Shown here: positions 9,871-18,347 of the stretch, piece after piece | How the letters are laid out: the number at the start of each line of letters is the position of its first letter | Position numbering within the stretch: the stretch's first letter is position 1 | NCBI RefSeq assembly: GCF_030296015.1 | Contig: NZ_AP027368.1 | Span: forward strand, 4,326,839 to 4,390,838 | Length of the DNA stretch: 64,000 nucleotides | DNA from: Ferrimonas sp. YFM | GTDB lineage: Bacteria > Pseudomonadota > Gammaproteobacteria > Enterobacterales > Shewanellaceae | Direction: 5' to 3' | Program-made: the position numbers and the translations under genes | The notes under the pieces: generated by a model | The model's input: the letters and a program-made list of their open reading frames with translations, nothing else | Told to the model about the DNA's origin: nothing | The model's database searches: none

Positions 9871-10374
9871 CTACAGCCAGCGGCGCTGGCCATAATCCAG
9901 CGTGGGCTGGACGCTGAATCGACCATGGCGGTCTTTACGCATCACCTTGTCAAAGCCTTGCTTGTCCAGCTGCACCAGCAACTGATGATCCCCGGCCTCA
10001 AAGTAGACCCTGTCCTGATCCGCCAGGGCATCATCCACCACCACCGGCAGATTGTAGGCCTGACCCAGGGCAGGCAGGGCACCGAACTGGCAATCGGGGA
10101 AGCTTCGGGCCGCTTCCACCTCCTCCATCAGGCTGAACTCCCGCTCCATGATCTCGCCCAGGCGCTTGAGGCGAATGCGGCGATCGGCGGGAAGCACCGC
10201 CATCAGGTGGCGCCCCTCATGATCTTCCAGCATCACGGCCTTGGCCACCTGCTGCTTGGGGATGCCGGCGCTGATGGCGGACTGCAGGGCTGACTCGGTG
10301 TAGGGGTGTGACACCACCTTAAAGGGGATGCCTTGTTGATTCAGGTATTCACTGACGCTGATAGCAATGCCCAT
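9871..10374 (-). CDS. YbaK/ProX-type aminoacyl-tRNA deacylase domain protein
   Basis: The 167-residue single-domain protein shows the family features: an AKAVMLED-type strand containing the usual Lys, and the later segment GALPALGQAYNLPVVVDD. Such proteins hydrolyse mischarged aminoacyl-tRNA. AGGAGG lies just upstream of the ATG. It is transcribed alone, between the chemoreceptor gene and uvrD. The substrate tRNA cannot be told from the sequence. Confidence 0.82.
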   Translation of the reverse strand: MGIAISVSEYLNQQGIPFKVVSHPYTESALQSAISAGIPKQQVAKAVMLEDHEGRHLMAVLPADRRIRLKRLGEIMEREFSLMEEVEAARSFPDCQFGALPALGQAYNLPVVVDDALADQDRVYFEAGDHQLLVQLDKQGFDKVMRKDRHGRFSVQPTLDYGQRRWL

Positions 10375-10466
10375 AATCCATCCTCCTCACCAAGAAAGAA
10401 CCTCAGTGTAAGTGTAGGGGTTATGGGTCCTGGAGGCGTAGTTTTGCGGCGAACTTTGTGCGAGCC

Positions 10467-10486
10467 GGGGGCGGGCCGCCGCCCCC
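10467..10486. repeat. strong GC hairpin between the YbaK-domain gene and uvrD
   Basis: GGGGGCGG and CCGCCCCC form an 8-bp stem with a 4-nt loop. Neither side has a T run, so a rho-independent terminator is doubtful. Confidence 0.5.
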
Positions 10487-10524
10487 CTGTGCGCCACCAG
10501 TGAAGCGCCCATAAGCGCAAGATG

Positions 10525-12699
10525 TTATGCGGGTTGTAGCCTGGCGTAAGCCACCACCAGCCACTTGATCCCTTGGCCGTCGAACGCCACCTGTACCCGA
10601 CTCTGGGGACCGGTGCCTTCGTAGTTGATGATCACTCCGTCGCCAAACTTGGGGTGCTTGACCCGCTGCCCCAGCTTCAGGCCGGTGTTGTCGAAGCTCT
10701 CCTGGGTCCGGCTGAAGCGGTTGACCGCCTTGGCCTGGGTCACCTGGGTCTGAGGACGAATCTGCTCCAGGTACTGTTCGGGGATCTCACTGAGGAAGCG
10801 GGACGCCTTGGCAAAGGTCTCCCGACCGTAGATGCGGCGGCTTTCCGCATAGGTGAGGTAGAGCTTCTCCATCGCCCGGGTCATGCCCACATAGCAGAGG
10901 CGACGCTCCTCCTCCAGGCGGTCCCCCTCCTCCACCGCTTTCTGGCTGGGGAACATCCCCTCCTCGACGCCACAGATGAACACCAGGGGAAACTCCAGGC
11001 CCTTGGCGGAGTGCAGGGTCATCATCTGCACCGCATCTTCACTGTCGCTGGCCTGATTCTCCCCCGCCTCCAAGGCGGCGTGGGCCAGGAAGGCGTTGAG
11101 ATCGCTCATCTCATCCGCTTCCTCGGGCTTCTCGAAGGTGCCGGCGGCGGTCACCAGCTCCTGCAAGTTCTCCACCCTGGCCTGGCCCTTCTCGCCTTTT
11201 TCCTGCTCATACATGGTTTTCAGCCCGGAGTGCTGAATCACATGGTCGGTGGCCAGCTTCAGGCTGAGATCCTCGGTCTCATCCTCCAGCTCCTCCACCA
11301 GGGACATGAAGCCGCGCACCGCATTGGCCGCCCGGCCTGAGAGGGCTTTCTCGTTGAGCAGTTGCTGGCAGGCGCGCCACAGGGAGAGCCCATGCTGACG
11401 GGCGGTGGTGCGCAGTATGTCCAGGGTACGGTCGCCGATGCCCCGTGCCGGGGTGTTGACCACCCGCTCGAAGGCGGCATCGTCACCCCGGTTGGCCACC
11501 AGGCGCATGTAGGAGAGGGCGTCCTTGATCTCCTGGCGCTCGAAGAAGCGCAGCCCGCCATAGATGCGGTAAGCCACCTGCTGATGCAGCAGCGCCTCCT
11601 CCAACACCCGGGACTGGGCGTTGGAGCGATAGAGCACGGCACAGTCGGAGAGGGCGCCGCCCTGCTCCAGATGCTGCCGGATGCGGCTGACAATAAAGCG
11701 CGCCTCCTCCAGCTCGTTGAAGGCTTGGAACACCGAGATCAGGTCGCCATCCCGTCCTTCGGTCCACAGCTCCTTTCCCATGCGCTCGGCGTTGTTGGCG
11801 ATCAGGGTGTTGGAGGCGGCCAGGATGTTGGCGGTGGAGCGGTAGTTCTGCTCCAGGCGGATCACCTGGGAGCCGGGGAAATCATCCAGGAACTTGGACA
11901 GGTTCTCCACTTTGGCGCCGCGCCAACCGTAGATGGACTGGTCGTCGTCGCCGACGATCATCACATTGGTGGTGTTGCCCGCCAGCAGACGGATCCAGGC
12001 GTACTGGATGGCGTTGGTGTCCTGAAATTCGTCCACCAGCAGGTGGCGGAAGCGACCCTGGTAGTGAGCCAGGATATGGGGGTGGTTCAGCCACAGCTCA
12101 TGGGCACGCAGCAGCAGCTCGGCAAAGTCCACCAGGCCGGCCCGATCGCAGGCGTCCTGATAGGTGGTGTAGATCCGCAGCAGGGTCTGCTCCATGGGGT
12201 GGTGACTGGCATCGATGTGCTTGGGACGCAGCCCGTCATCCTTCTTGGCATTGATGTAACCCATGGCCTGACGGGGAGGCCAGCGCTTCTCATCGAGATC
12301 CAGGCTCTTGAGGATGCGGCGAATCATCCGGTACTGGTCATCCGCGTCCAGGATCTGGAACCCTTCCGGCAGCCCCGCTTCCTGATGATGGGCCCTGAGC
12401 AGCCGGTGCGCCAGGCCGTGGAAGGTGCCGATCCACATCCGGTTCATGGGCCCCCCGACCAGGGACTCAATCCGGCCGCGCATCTCCGCCGCCGCCTTGT
12501 TGGTGAAGGTCACCGCCAGGATGGCGAAAGGACTCTCACCCTGATCATTGAGCAACCAGGCGATGCGATGGGTCAGCACCCGGGTTTTGCCACTTCCGGC
12601 CCCGGCCAGCACCAGCACGGAGCCCGGCGCCGACTCCACCGCCGCCCGCTGCTTTTCGTTGAGCGAGTCGAGAAGGGGGTGAGAGTGTGCTGCAGTCAT
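10525..12699 (-). CDS. uvrD: DNA helicase II UvrD
   Basis: The 724-residue SF1A helicase has Walker A GAGSGKT near residue 35, LLVDEFQDTN (motif II), GDDDQSIYGWRGA (motif III), LEQNYRST (motif IV), TLHSAKGLEFPLVF (motif V) and YVGMTRA (motif VI). The C-terminus carries the RNAP-binding Tudor-like segment (LGQRVKHPKFGDGVI). It acts in mismatch and excision repair. yigB lies just upstream on the same strand, as in the xerC-yigB-uvrD order of enterics. Confidence 0.96.
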   Translation of the reverse strand: MTAAHSHPLLDSLNEKQRAAVESAPGSVLVLAGAGSGKTRVLTHRIAWLLNDQGESPFAILAVTFTNKAAAEMRGRIESLVGGPMNRMWIGTFHGLAHRLLRAHHQEAGLPEGFQILDADDQYRMIRRILKSLDLDEKRWPPRQAMGYINAKKDDGLRPKHIDASHHPMEQTLLRIYTTYQDACDRAGLVDFAELLLRAHELWLNHPHILAHYQGRFRHLLVDEFQDTNAIQYAWIRLLAGNTTNVMIVGDDDQSIYGWRGAKVENLSKFLDDFPGSQVIRLEQNYRSTANILAASNTLIANNAERMGKELWTEGRDGDLISVFQAFNELEEARFIVSRIRQHLEQGGALSDCAVLYRSNAQSRVLEEALLHQQVAYRIYGGLRFFERQEIKDALSYMRLVANRGDDAAFERVVNTPARGIGDRTLDILRTTARQHGLSLWRACQQLLNEKALSGRAANAVRGFMSLVEELEDETEDLSLKLATDHVIQHSGLKTMYEQEKGEKGQARVENLQELVTAAGTFEKPEEADEMSDLNAFLAHAALEAGENQASDSEDAVQMMTLHSAKGLEFPLVFICGVEEGMFPSQKAVEEGDRLEEERRLCYVGMTRAMEKLYLTYAESRRIYGRETFAKASRFLSEIPEQYLEQIRPQTQVTQAKAVNRFSRTQESFDNTGLKLGQRVKHPKFGDGVIINYEGTGPQSRVQVAFDGQGIKWLVVAYARLQPA

Positions 12700-12759
12700 G
12701 ATGGGGCTCCGGGGACAAAAAAGGCACTATACCAAAAACACTGAATATTTAACCAGTAC

Positions 12760-13473
12760 TCAGAGGGGCAATTGTAACAGTTGCTCCAGTTGACTGAAGC
12801 TGAAGGTGGGCAGGCTTTGCCCCATGGGTCTGGCCGCCTGACCATAGGGCGGGGTCAACCAGCCACTCTGACAGCCAACCCGGTTGGCACCCTGAATGTC
12901 TGCTCTGGGGTGGTCGCCGATGTGCAGCAGAGCATCCGCGGGAATACTCAGCCGCTCCAGGGTGGAGAGGAACAGATCCTTGTCCGGCTTCATGCGGCCA
13001 TCTGGACCGGCGTGGACGCTGAACTGAAACGGCGCATCCGGCCAGAAGCGCGCCAGGCTGGCGTTGCCATTGGTTATGGCCACCAAGGGGCGCCGCTGAG
13101 CCAGAGTCATCAGGACCCGCTTCACCTCTGGCGCCAGGTGGATTTGTGAGCGCCACTCCAGGAAGTTGGCCATGGCCCCGTCCGCCAGCTCCTGGGCTTC
13201 ACACGGCGGTGCACCCAGAATTTTCAGCCCTGTCTCCAGGGTGTAATGACGCAGCTTGGTGGTGTCGTGCCTCAACTCGGGCTGTGACAGCAGCACCTGC
13301 AGCTTCTGCTCGCGCCACCAGGCGGTGTCGGCGGCCTTTGAGTGAAAATGGTGCCCCAGCCAAGCCATCAACCGGGACTCCGCCGCCAACAACACCGGCT
13401 TGTTGTTGTACAGGGTGTCATCCAGATCAAAACTGATGGCTTCGATGGGGCAGAGGCGGCGATAAAACTTCAT
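12760..13473 (-). CDS. yigB: HAD-family phosphatase YigB
   Basis: The 237-residue protein has HAD motif I DLDDTLYN, motif II ITNGN, motif III Lys in MKPDKDLF and motif IV HIGDHPRADIQGA. It belongs to the YigB group, which includes dephosphorylation of the 5-amino-6-ribitylaminouracil phosphate intermediate of riboflavin synthesis. The position just upstream of uvrD supports the name. Confidence 0.85.
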   Translation of the reverse strand: MKFYRRLCPIEAISFDLDDTLYNNKPVLLAAESRLMAWLGHHFHSKAADTAWWREQKLQVLLSQPELRHDTTKLRHYTLETGLKILGAPPCEAQELADGAMANFLEWRSQIHLAPEVKRVLMTLAQRRPLVAITNGNASLARFWPDAPFQFSVHAGPDGRMKPDKDLFLSTLERLSIPADALLHIGDHPRADIQGANRVGCQSGWLTPPYGQAARPMGQSLPTFSFSQLEQLLQLPL

Positions 13474-13560
13474 GGGGGATCCACAGTCGGAGGCTCGTTG
13501 GACTTAGCATATCTTGCCCTTTTCAGGCCCCCAACCAAAAAAAGGCCAATTGAATGAAAT

Positions 13561-13652
13561 ACCCCGGCGAATAAGCGGGTCTTATAGATGACTGTCCTGT
13601 CTGTTCATCATTTCATCCTTAGCCGGGGTGCCTTCGGGCCCCCGTTTTTTTT
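13561..13652 (+). promoter_or_regulatory. candidate attenuated leader upstream of the TonB receptor
   Basis: ACCCCGGC at 13561-13568 is exactly complementary to GCCGGGGT at 13622-13629. The same GGGG run forms the left arm of the terminator hairpin at 13624-13652, so the two pairings exclude each other. ATGAAAT (13553-13559) and ATTTCAT (13610-13616) give a third possible pairing. The layout resembles an antiterminator/terminator switch. I recognise no known riboswitch class here; in particular no cobalamin or TPP core is visible. Confidence 0.45.
13624..13652 (+). terminator. hairpin with eight T residues, 200 bp before the receptor start
   Basis: GGGG-T-GCC pairs with GGC-CCCC around a TTCG tetraloop, with one bulged T, and is followed by TTTTTTTT. 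yigB is transcribed away from it, so it must end a short upstream transcript or attenuate the receptor operon. Confidence 0.7.
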
Positions 13653-13858
13653 GCCCATGAGACAAAAGGTCGGCCACATCGTCCAGGTTGGGACATTGTG
13701 TCCATGAGGCGCTGTTATTTTAGGTCATCCCTTCCCCTTTACATGATTTGGTGTTGATCCAACTCTAAGAGCAAAGAGGGCGCGATTGAAAAACCGTGAA
13801 CCCGACTGAAAAAATGGACCCATTCGGTCTCGCTTTTCTTGTCAGGAATTCACTCACT
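13653..13858. other. intergenic region before the TonB receptor
   Basis: No clear promoter or operator was identified between the hairpin and the receptor start. An in-frame GTG at 13796 would extend the receptor by 21 residues, but these do not look like a signal peptide. Confidence 0.4.
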
Positions 13859-15925
13859 ATGCGGTTACACCCCCTGTCCTGGGCCATCGCCTTCGGCCTG
13901 TGCTCCCCCTTCGCCACAGCCCAGTCTGATCAGTTTTTCAATGTCCAGGAGGTGATCGTCGTCTCCGGTGATGCCCCCGCCCCCCAGCAACTGGCCACCA
14001 CCAGCTTCAGCATTGATCAGCAACAGTTGCTGGATCAGGGAGTGGTGACCCTGGATCAGGCCCTGGCGACCCTGCCAGGCGTCTACGTCCGCACCGGCGG
14101 CGAAGGGCGGCCCAGGGTGGATATGCGTGGCTTCAAGACCCGCCATGTGCTGCTGCTGGTCAATGGTGTGCCGGCCAACTCCAGCTATGACGGCCAGTTT
14201 GACCCCAGCCTGATCCCCGCCGACCGCATCCAGGAGATCCAGGTCTCCATGGGCGCCGGATCTCTGCTGTATGGCACCGGCGGCAATGCCGGGGTGATCA
14301 ATGTGATCACCCGTACCGGCGGCGATCAGCAGGCCCTCTCCGCTCACGCCGGACTGGGCAATGATGACCGCTGGCAGGCGGGCGCCTCGGTGGCCACAGA
14401 GAGCAAGCAGGGCGATCTGCTGCTCTCCTACTCGGGTCATGGTCAGGATGGCTTTCCCCTGCCCGATGACTTTCAGCCTGCACCCGAAGAGCAGGGCGGC
14501 CTGAGAGACAACAGCGACAACCGCAGCAACAGCCTCTACGGCAGTGGTCACTGGCAACTGAGCGATGATACCCGCCTCGGCCTGACCGCCGAATATGAAG
14601 AGGCTGAGTGGGGCAAGCCTGCCCGCATCGGTCGGTTGGCAGACAGTAAGGTGAAGTATGAGCGGGTGGACGATCTGGAGAAGGGGGGAGTCCAGTTGAC
14701 CTTCTCCCATCGCCTGGGAGAGATGGGTGGTCTGCGTGGCTTCGCTTACTACAACTGGCAAGACAAGTTGGAAAACCGCTTTAACGACGCCGACTACCAG
14801 GATCTGAAACAGACCAGTGATTCCAAGGCGGTCAACCAGGGGGTCAACCTGCAGTGGCTGCTGCAGGGCGATCACCACCTACTGACCGCCGCCGCCATTC
14901 TGGAGAACCAGCAGTACCAGGGAACGGTCACCAAGCTGGCCGGCTCCGGGGGCAGCAACAAGAGCGTACCCGCCCTCGCCGGCGGCAACGGCTCAGGAGG
15001 TGGCACAGGCGGCGGCACAGGCGGCGGCACTGGTGGCGGTACCGGTGGCGGTACCGGTGGGGGTACCGGTGGTGGTACTGGCGGCGGCAGCGGTCAGTCC
15101 AGCATCACCCAACTGGACGAAAGCCAGAACCTCACCAGCCTGGTGATGGAGTATCAATGGCTGGCCGACGGCAACTACGGCGCCACCCTCTCCGCCGGCT
15201 GGCATCGCAGCGATCTCGAAGAGAAGAACCGCTACTCCGCCCTGGCCTCCGGTTACTACCTGATCGATCCGGACACCAGGCTGTTCGGTTCCGCCAATAG
15301 AAAAGTGCGCTTCCCCACCCTGCGTAACCTCTACGAGGGCAGCGGTGCCAACCCGGATTTGACCCCGGAGACCACGGTTCAATTTGAGGTGGGCATCAGC
15401 CAACAACTGACCGCCGCCACCAGCTGGCAGCTCTCCCTCTATCATACCGATGTGGACGATTACATCGAGAAGGACATGGAGGATGTGTATCGCAACTATG
15501 CCGAATACCGTTTCCGCGGAGCCGATCTGTTGCTGAGCAACCGCAGCCTGGATGACCTGGATATCGATCTCAGCTACAGCTATCTGGATGCGGAAAACCG
15601 CGGCGAGGACGACCAGAACCGTGAGCAGTTGCAGAACCGTCCGACCCATATGGTCAAGGTCAGCCTGCTGGCTCGGCTGCCCTGGGCATTCAAGGCGCGC
15701 CTGGACGCCCAGCGGGTGATGGACCAGGTCTACTACGACGCCAATGGTCCGGTGGATGTTGAAGACTACAGCCTGGTGGATCTCAGCCTGAGTCAGCCCC
15801 TTCCCTGGGATGGGCTCTCCTGGCAACTGACTGCCACCAACCTGCTGGACCAGGAGTATGAGCAGAGCGAAGATCTGCCGGCGGCGGGTCGCCAGTGGAT
15901 GCTTAGCCTGAGGGGCAGCTTCTGA
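13859..15925 (+). CDS. TonB-dependent outer-membrane receptor
   Basis: From ATG 13859 the 688-residue protein begins with a signal peptide ending near FATAQS. It then has a TonB-box-like EVIVVSG, a plug domain (LPGVYVRTGGEGRPRVDMRGF, GSLLYGTGGNAGVINVITR) and a 22-strand-type barrel with a C-terminal aromatic residue (SLRGSF). A Gly-rich (GGGT)n loop sits near residues 380-411. The ECF-type uptake genes follow directly, so the two probably import one substrate across both membranes. The substrate is not evident. Confidence 0.88.
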   Translation: MRLHPLSWAIAFGLCSPFATAQSDQFFNVQEVIVVSGDAPAPQQLATTSFSIDQQQLLDQGVVTLDQALATLPGVYVRTGGEGRPRVDMRGFKTRHVLLLVNGVPANSSYDGQFDPSLIPADRIQEIQVSMGAGSLLYGTGGNAGVINVITRTGGDQQALSAHAGLGNDDRWQAGASVATESKQGDLLLSYSGHGQDGFPLPDDFQPAPEEQGGLRDNSDNRSNSLYGSGHWQLSDDTRLGLTAEYEEAEWGKPARIGRLADSKVKYERVDDLEKGGVQLTFSHRLGEMGGLRGFAYYNWQDKLENRFNDADYQDLKQTSDSKAVNQGVNLQWLLQGDHHLLTAAAILENQQYQGTVTKLAGSGGSNKSVPALAGGNGSGGGTGGGTGGGTGGGTGGGTGGGTGGGTGGGSGQSSITQLDESQNLTSLVMEYQWLADGNYGATLSAGWHRSDLEEKNRYSALASGYYLIDPDTRLFGSANRKVRFPTLRNLYEGSGANPDLTPETTVQFEVGISQQLTAATSWQLSLYHTDVDDYIEKDMEDVYRNYAEYRFRGADLLLSNRSLDDLDIDLSYSYLDAENRGEDDQNREQLQNRPTHMVKVSLLARLPWAFKARLDAQRVMDQVYYDANGPVDVEDYSLVDLSLSQPLPWDGLSWQLTATNLLDQEYEQSEDLPAAGRQWMLSLRGSF
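14996..15091 (+). repeat. eight tandem 12-bp units inside the TonB receptor gene
   Basis: Eight consecutive codon quartets encode seven GGGT and one GGGS. Middle copies are identical (GGTGGCGGTACC) and outer ones diverge only at third positions. A copy-number change would keep frame and only lengthen a loop. Confidence 0.9.
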
Positions 15926-15966
15926 CCCGGGACCTTCTGACCCTGTCCGGGGTCACCCTGAAACGC

Positions 15967-17193
15967 ATGGGGGCACCACTCTGGTCCCCCCTGGATCTGT
16001 GCCTCGCCCCCGGTGAGGCACTGCTGATCCGGGGGGATACCGGCATCGGCAAAAGCAGCCTGCTGCAGTTGATGGCCGGATTGCTGGCGCCGGACTCTGG
16101 CCAGATCAAGATCAACGGCAGAGCCGCCCTGGTGATGCAGGACCCTGACCTGCAGCTGGTACGGGAGATGATCGGCCCTGAGGTGGCCCTGTGGCTGGAA
16201 AACCTGGGTATGGCACCGGATGCCATGGTGCCCAGGGTCCGCCAGGCCCTGGACAGCGTCGGTTTGGATCTGCCCTTCACCCACCCTTGCCGGGCGCTCT
16301 CACTGGGTCAGCAGTACCGGTTGCTGCTGGCCTGTCAGTTGGTGGCGCATCCGCAACTGCTGCTGCTGGACGAGCCCTGGGGGCAATTGGATGAGGCGGG
16401 CTTCCGCACGCTCAAGCCTCTGCTGCTCGATCTGAAACGACGGGGGGTAGCCCTGGTGATCAGCGATCACTGCTACGCCCCCTATAAGGACCTGTGTGAC
16501 CGTACCCTGACCCTGACCCGGGAGGGGCTGACTTCGGCAGCACCCACACACTCCTCAGTCCCCCCCTGGCCAGATCTGAAGCCGGGACCAAGTTGCCTGC
16601 GTCTGAGCGGCACGCTTGCCCTGGCCGAGCGCCGACTGTCGCTCTCTGACCTCTCTCTGGCACAGGGGGAAGTGGCGATCATCTGCGGTGCCAATGGCAG
16701 CGGCAAAACCACCCTGGCCCGGGCCATTGCCGGCCTGGGCAGCGCCCGCCCCGATGGCATCGAGGTTCGAGGCGGCTGCCGGCTGGCGTTGGTGTGCCAA
16801 TCCCCCTCCCATCAACTCAGTGCCTGTACCCTGTCTGACGAACTGGCCTTCGGTCTCTGCCTTCAGGGCCTGAGTGAAGCCCAGGCGCACCCGCGCATCC
16901 TGCAACAACTGACGCAGCTGGGGCTGAGCCATCTGGCAGAGCGCTCTCCCCAGACCCTATCTTACGGCCAGCAACACCTGGTGGCCATCGCCGCACAACT
17001 CTGCCTGGAGCCGGATCTGTTGATTCTGGACGATCCCTTCGCCGGCCTAGATGGCGACAGTCGCCAGCGTCTGTGGTTGGCGTTGCAGGGGCAGGTAGCA
17101 GCGGGGGGAAGCGTGCTGATCACCAGTCATCATCCCATTGAGGCAGGCATCCGCCAGTGGCAGATCCAGGAGGATAAGCTTGTTGCGCTATGA
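15967..17193 (+). CDS. ECF-type transporter ATPase with two fused nucleotide-binding domains
   Basis: The 408-residue protein has two ABC domains. The first has Walker A GDTGIGKSS, signature LSLGQQ and Walker B LLLLDEPWG. The second has GANGSGKTT, LSYGQQ and LLILDDPFAGLD. This is the fused form of the EcfA/EcfA' pair that energises an ECF importer. In-frame sequence upstream of ATG 15967 (LLTLSGVTLKR, from about 15934) looks like the normal first strand of an ABC domain. Translation may therefore start at CTG 15922, six bases after AGGGG and overlapping the receptor stop. Confidence 0.85.
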   Translation: MGAPLWSPLDLCLAPGEALLIRGDTGIGKSSLLQLMAGLLAPDSGQIKINGRAALVMQDPDLQLVREMIGPEVALWLENLGMAPDAMVPRVRQALDSVGLDLPFTHPCRALSLGQQYRLLLACQLVAHPQLLLLDEPWGQLDEAGFRTLKPLLLDLKRRGVALVISDHCYAPYKDLCDRTLTLTREGLTSAAPTHSSVPPWPDLKPGPSCLRLSGTLALAERRLSLSDLSLAQGEVAIICGANGSGKTTLARAIAGLGSARPDGIEVRGGCRLALVCQSPSHQLSACTLSDELAFGLCLQGLSEAQAHPRILQQLTQLGLSHLAERSPQTLSYGQQHLVAIAAQLCLEPDLLILDDPFAGLDGDSRQRLWLALQGQVAAGGSVLITSHHPIEAGIRQWQIQEDKLVAL

Positions 17194-17875
17194 CCCCTTA
17201 GTCCGGACCCGCTTCAAGCTGGTGGTGACCCCGCTGGCCACCTCCCTGGTGCTGTTGGGGCCGCCGTGGTTACTGCCCCCAATGGCGCTGCTGCTGCTCT
17301 GGGCCACCGCGCGCTGCCCAAAGGGTACCGCTGCCCTGTGGCAACTCAGATACATCGCCCCGGTTCAGGGGACGGTGATCGCCCTGCTCTATCTGCTGAA
17401 GTTTGGCCCTGGCGGACTCACCGCCGCCGCCCTGGTCTGGAGCCGGATGATGCTGATGCTGCTTCCGGGCCTGTGGTTTTTTCTCAGCACCCAGTCTCAT
17501 CAGGTGGTGCGTGCCTTAAGAGGGATTCTGAGCAGCCATCAGGCACTCATCCTCTCCACCACCCTGAGCCTGTTACCCAGACTGACCCGTGAAGCCACCG
17601 AACTCTACCAGCTGCAACTATGGCGGGGACACCCCCTGGCCCCAAGCCAGTTCTGGCGTCCCAAAGCCTGGCAGGCGCTGACGAAACTGGTGCTGCTGCC
17701 TCTGCTGATTCGGGTGATTCGACTCTCTCAGCAGCAGGCAACCGCCCTTCAGGCCCGCGGCTATCGCCCGGATGCCACCCTGACCCACTTCCCAATGGAG
17801 GCCCCCAATGACCAAACTCCCCCTGGCCGACGCCATACTTCTCGGTGCCCTGGCGCTGCTGATGGTGGGCCTTAA
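17180..17875 (+). CDS. ECF transporter transmembrane T component
   Basis: The start is set at TTG 17180, because AGGAGG lies at 17168-17173, six bases upstream; it overlaps the ATPase stop by 14 bp. The 231-residue product has several hydrophobic helices and the late-helix ARG-like pattern ATALQARGYRPD, the cytoplasmic coupling motif of EcfT/CbiQ proteins that contacts the ATPase. The last 30 residues overlap the next gene in another frame and look unconserved. Confidence 0.75.
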   Translation: MLRYDPLVRTRFKLVVTPLATSLVLLGPPWLLPPMALLLLWATARCPKGTAALWQLRYIAPVQGTVIALLYLLKFGPGGLTAAALVWSRMMLMLLPGLWFFLSTQSHQVVRALRGILSSHQALILSTTLSLLPRLTREATELYQLQLWRGHPLAPSQFWRPKAWQALTKLVLLPLLIRVIRLSQQQATALQARGYRPDATLTHFPMEAPNDQTPPGRRHTSRCPGAADGGP

Positions 17876-18347
17876 GTCCCTGCTTCGACTGAAACTTGGG
17901 CTGGCTGGCCACTCCATGTTCCTGCTGGTGCTGATCCTGCTGCTGGCCAGGGGTCTGGTGCCCGTCAGGGGCAGTGTGCTCTATTGTGGCCTGATGGCCG
18001 GTTTGTTGGCCCTGGTGCTCGGCGTCGGCAAAGGGGGCCCGCTGGTGATATTGAAATTTGCCTTGCCCGCCCTGGCCATGGAGGCGGCCCTGCTGTTCCT
18101 TCCCCAGGCGCCCTGGTTTCGCATTCAGGCGATACTGGTTGCCCTGGCCGGACTGACCGCCTGGCTGCTCAAGGGCGGTGTGGAGCTCCATCTCGCCGGG
18201 GCCGACCCCTCGGTGATCGCCGCCCAACTGGCCTGGAAAGGACTGGGAGGCTGCCTGTTCAGCCTGCTCGGCGCCCTGGCGGTGCCCCCGCTGATGTCGC
18301 TGCTGGCGCACCACCAACTGATCTCACCCCGGAGGCAACCACAATGA
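17808..18347 (+). CDS. putative ECF substrate-specific (S) membrane component
   Basis: The 179-residue, very hydrophobic protein has five or six predicted helices and is encoded between the T component and the TiaS-like gene, overlapping both. GGAGG precedes ATG 17808. Size, topology and position fit the S component of an ECF importer. I cannot assign it to a known vitamin or metal class, so the transported compound is unknown. Confidence 0.6.
   Translation: MTKLPLADAILLGALALLMVGLKSLLRLKLGLAGHSMFLLVLILLLARGLVPVRGSVLYCGLMAGLLALVLGVGKGGPLVILKFALPALAMEAALLFLPQAPWFRIQAILVALAGLTAWLLKGGVELHLAGADPSVIAAQLAWKGLGGCLFSLLGALAVPPLMSLLAHHQLISPRRQPQ

Noticed and set aside
11362-12744. 460-codon plus-strand frame over uvrD
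   Set aside because: It is antisense to clear helicase motifs, with low-complexity composition.
13474-13858. Cobalamin or TPP riboswitch before the TonB receptor
   Set aside because: Neither the B12-box type sequence nor the TPP core is present; only a generic switch-like pairing remains.
14996-15091. Short repeats as a possible CRISPR or mobile repeat
   Set aside because: The units are contiguous, in-frame Gly codons inside a receptor gene, with no spacers.
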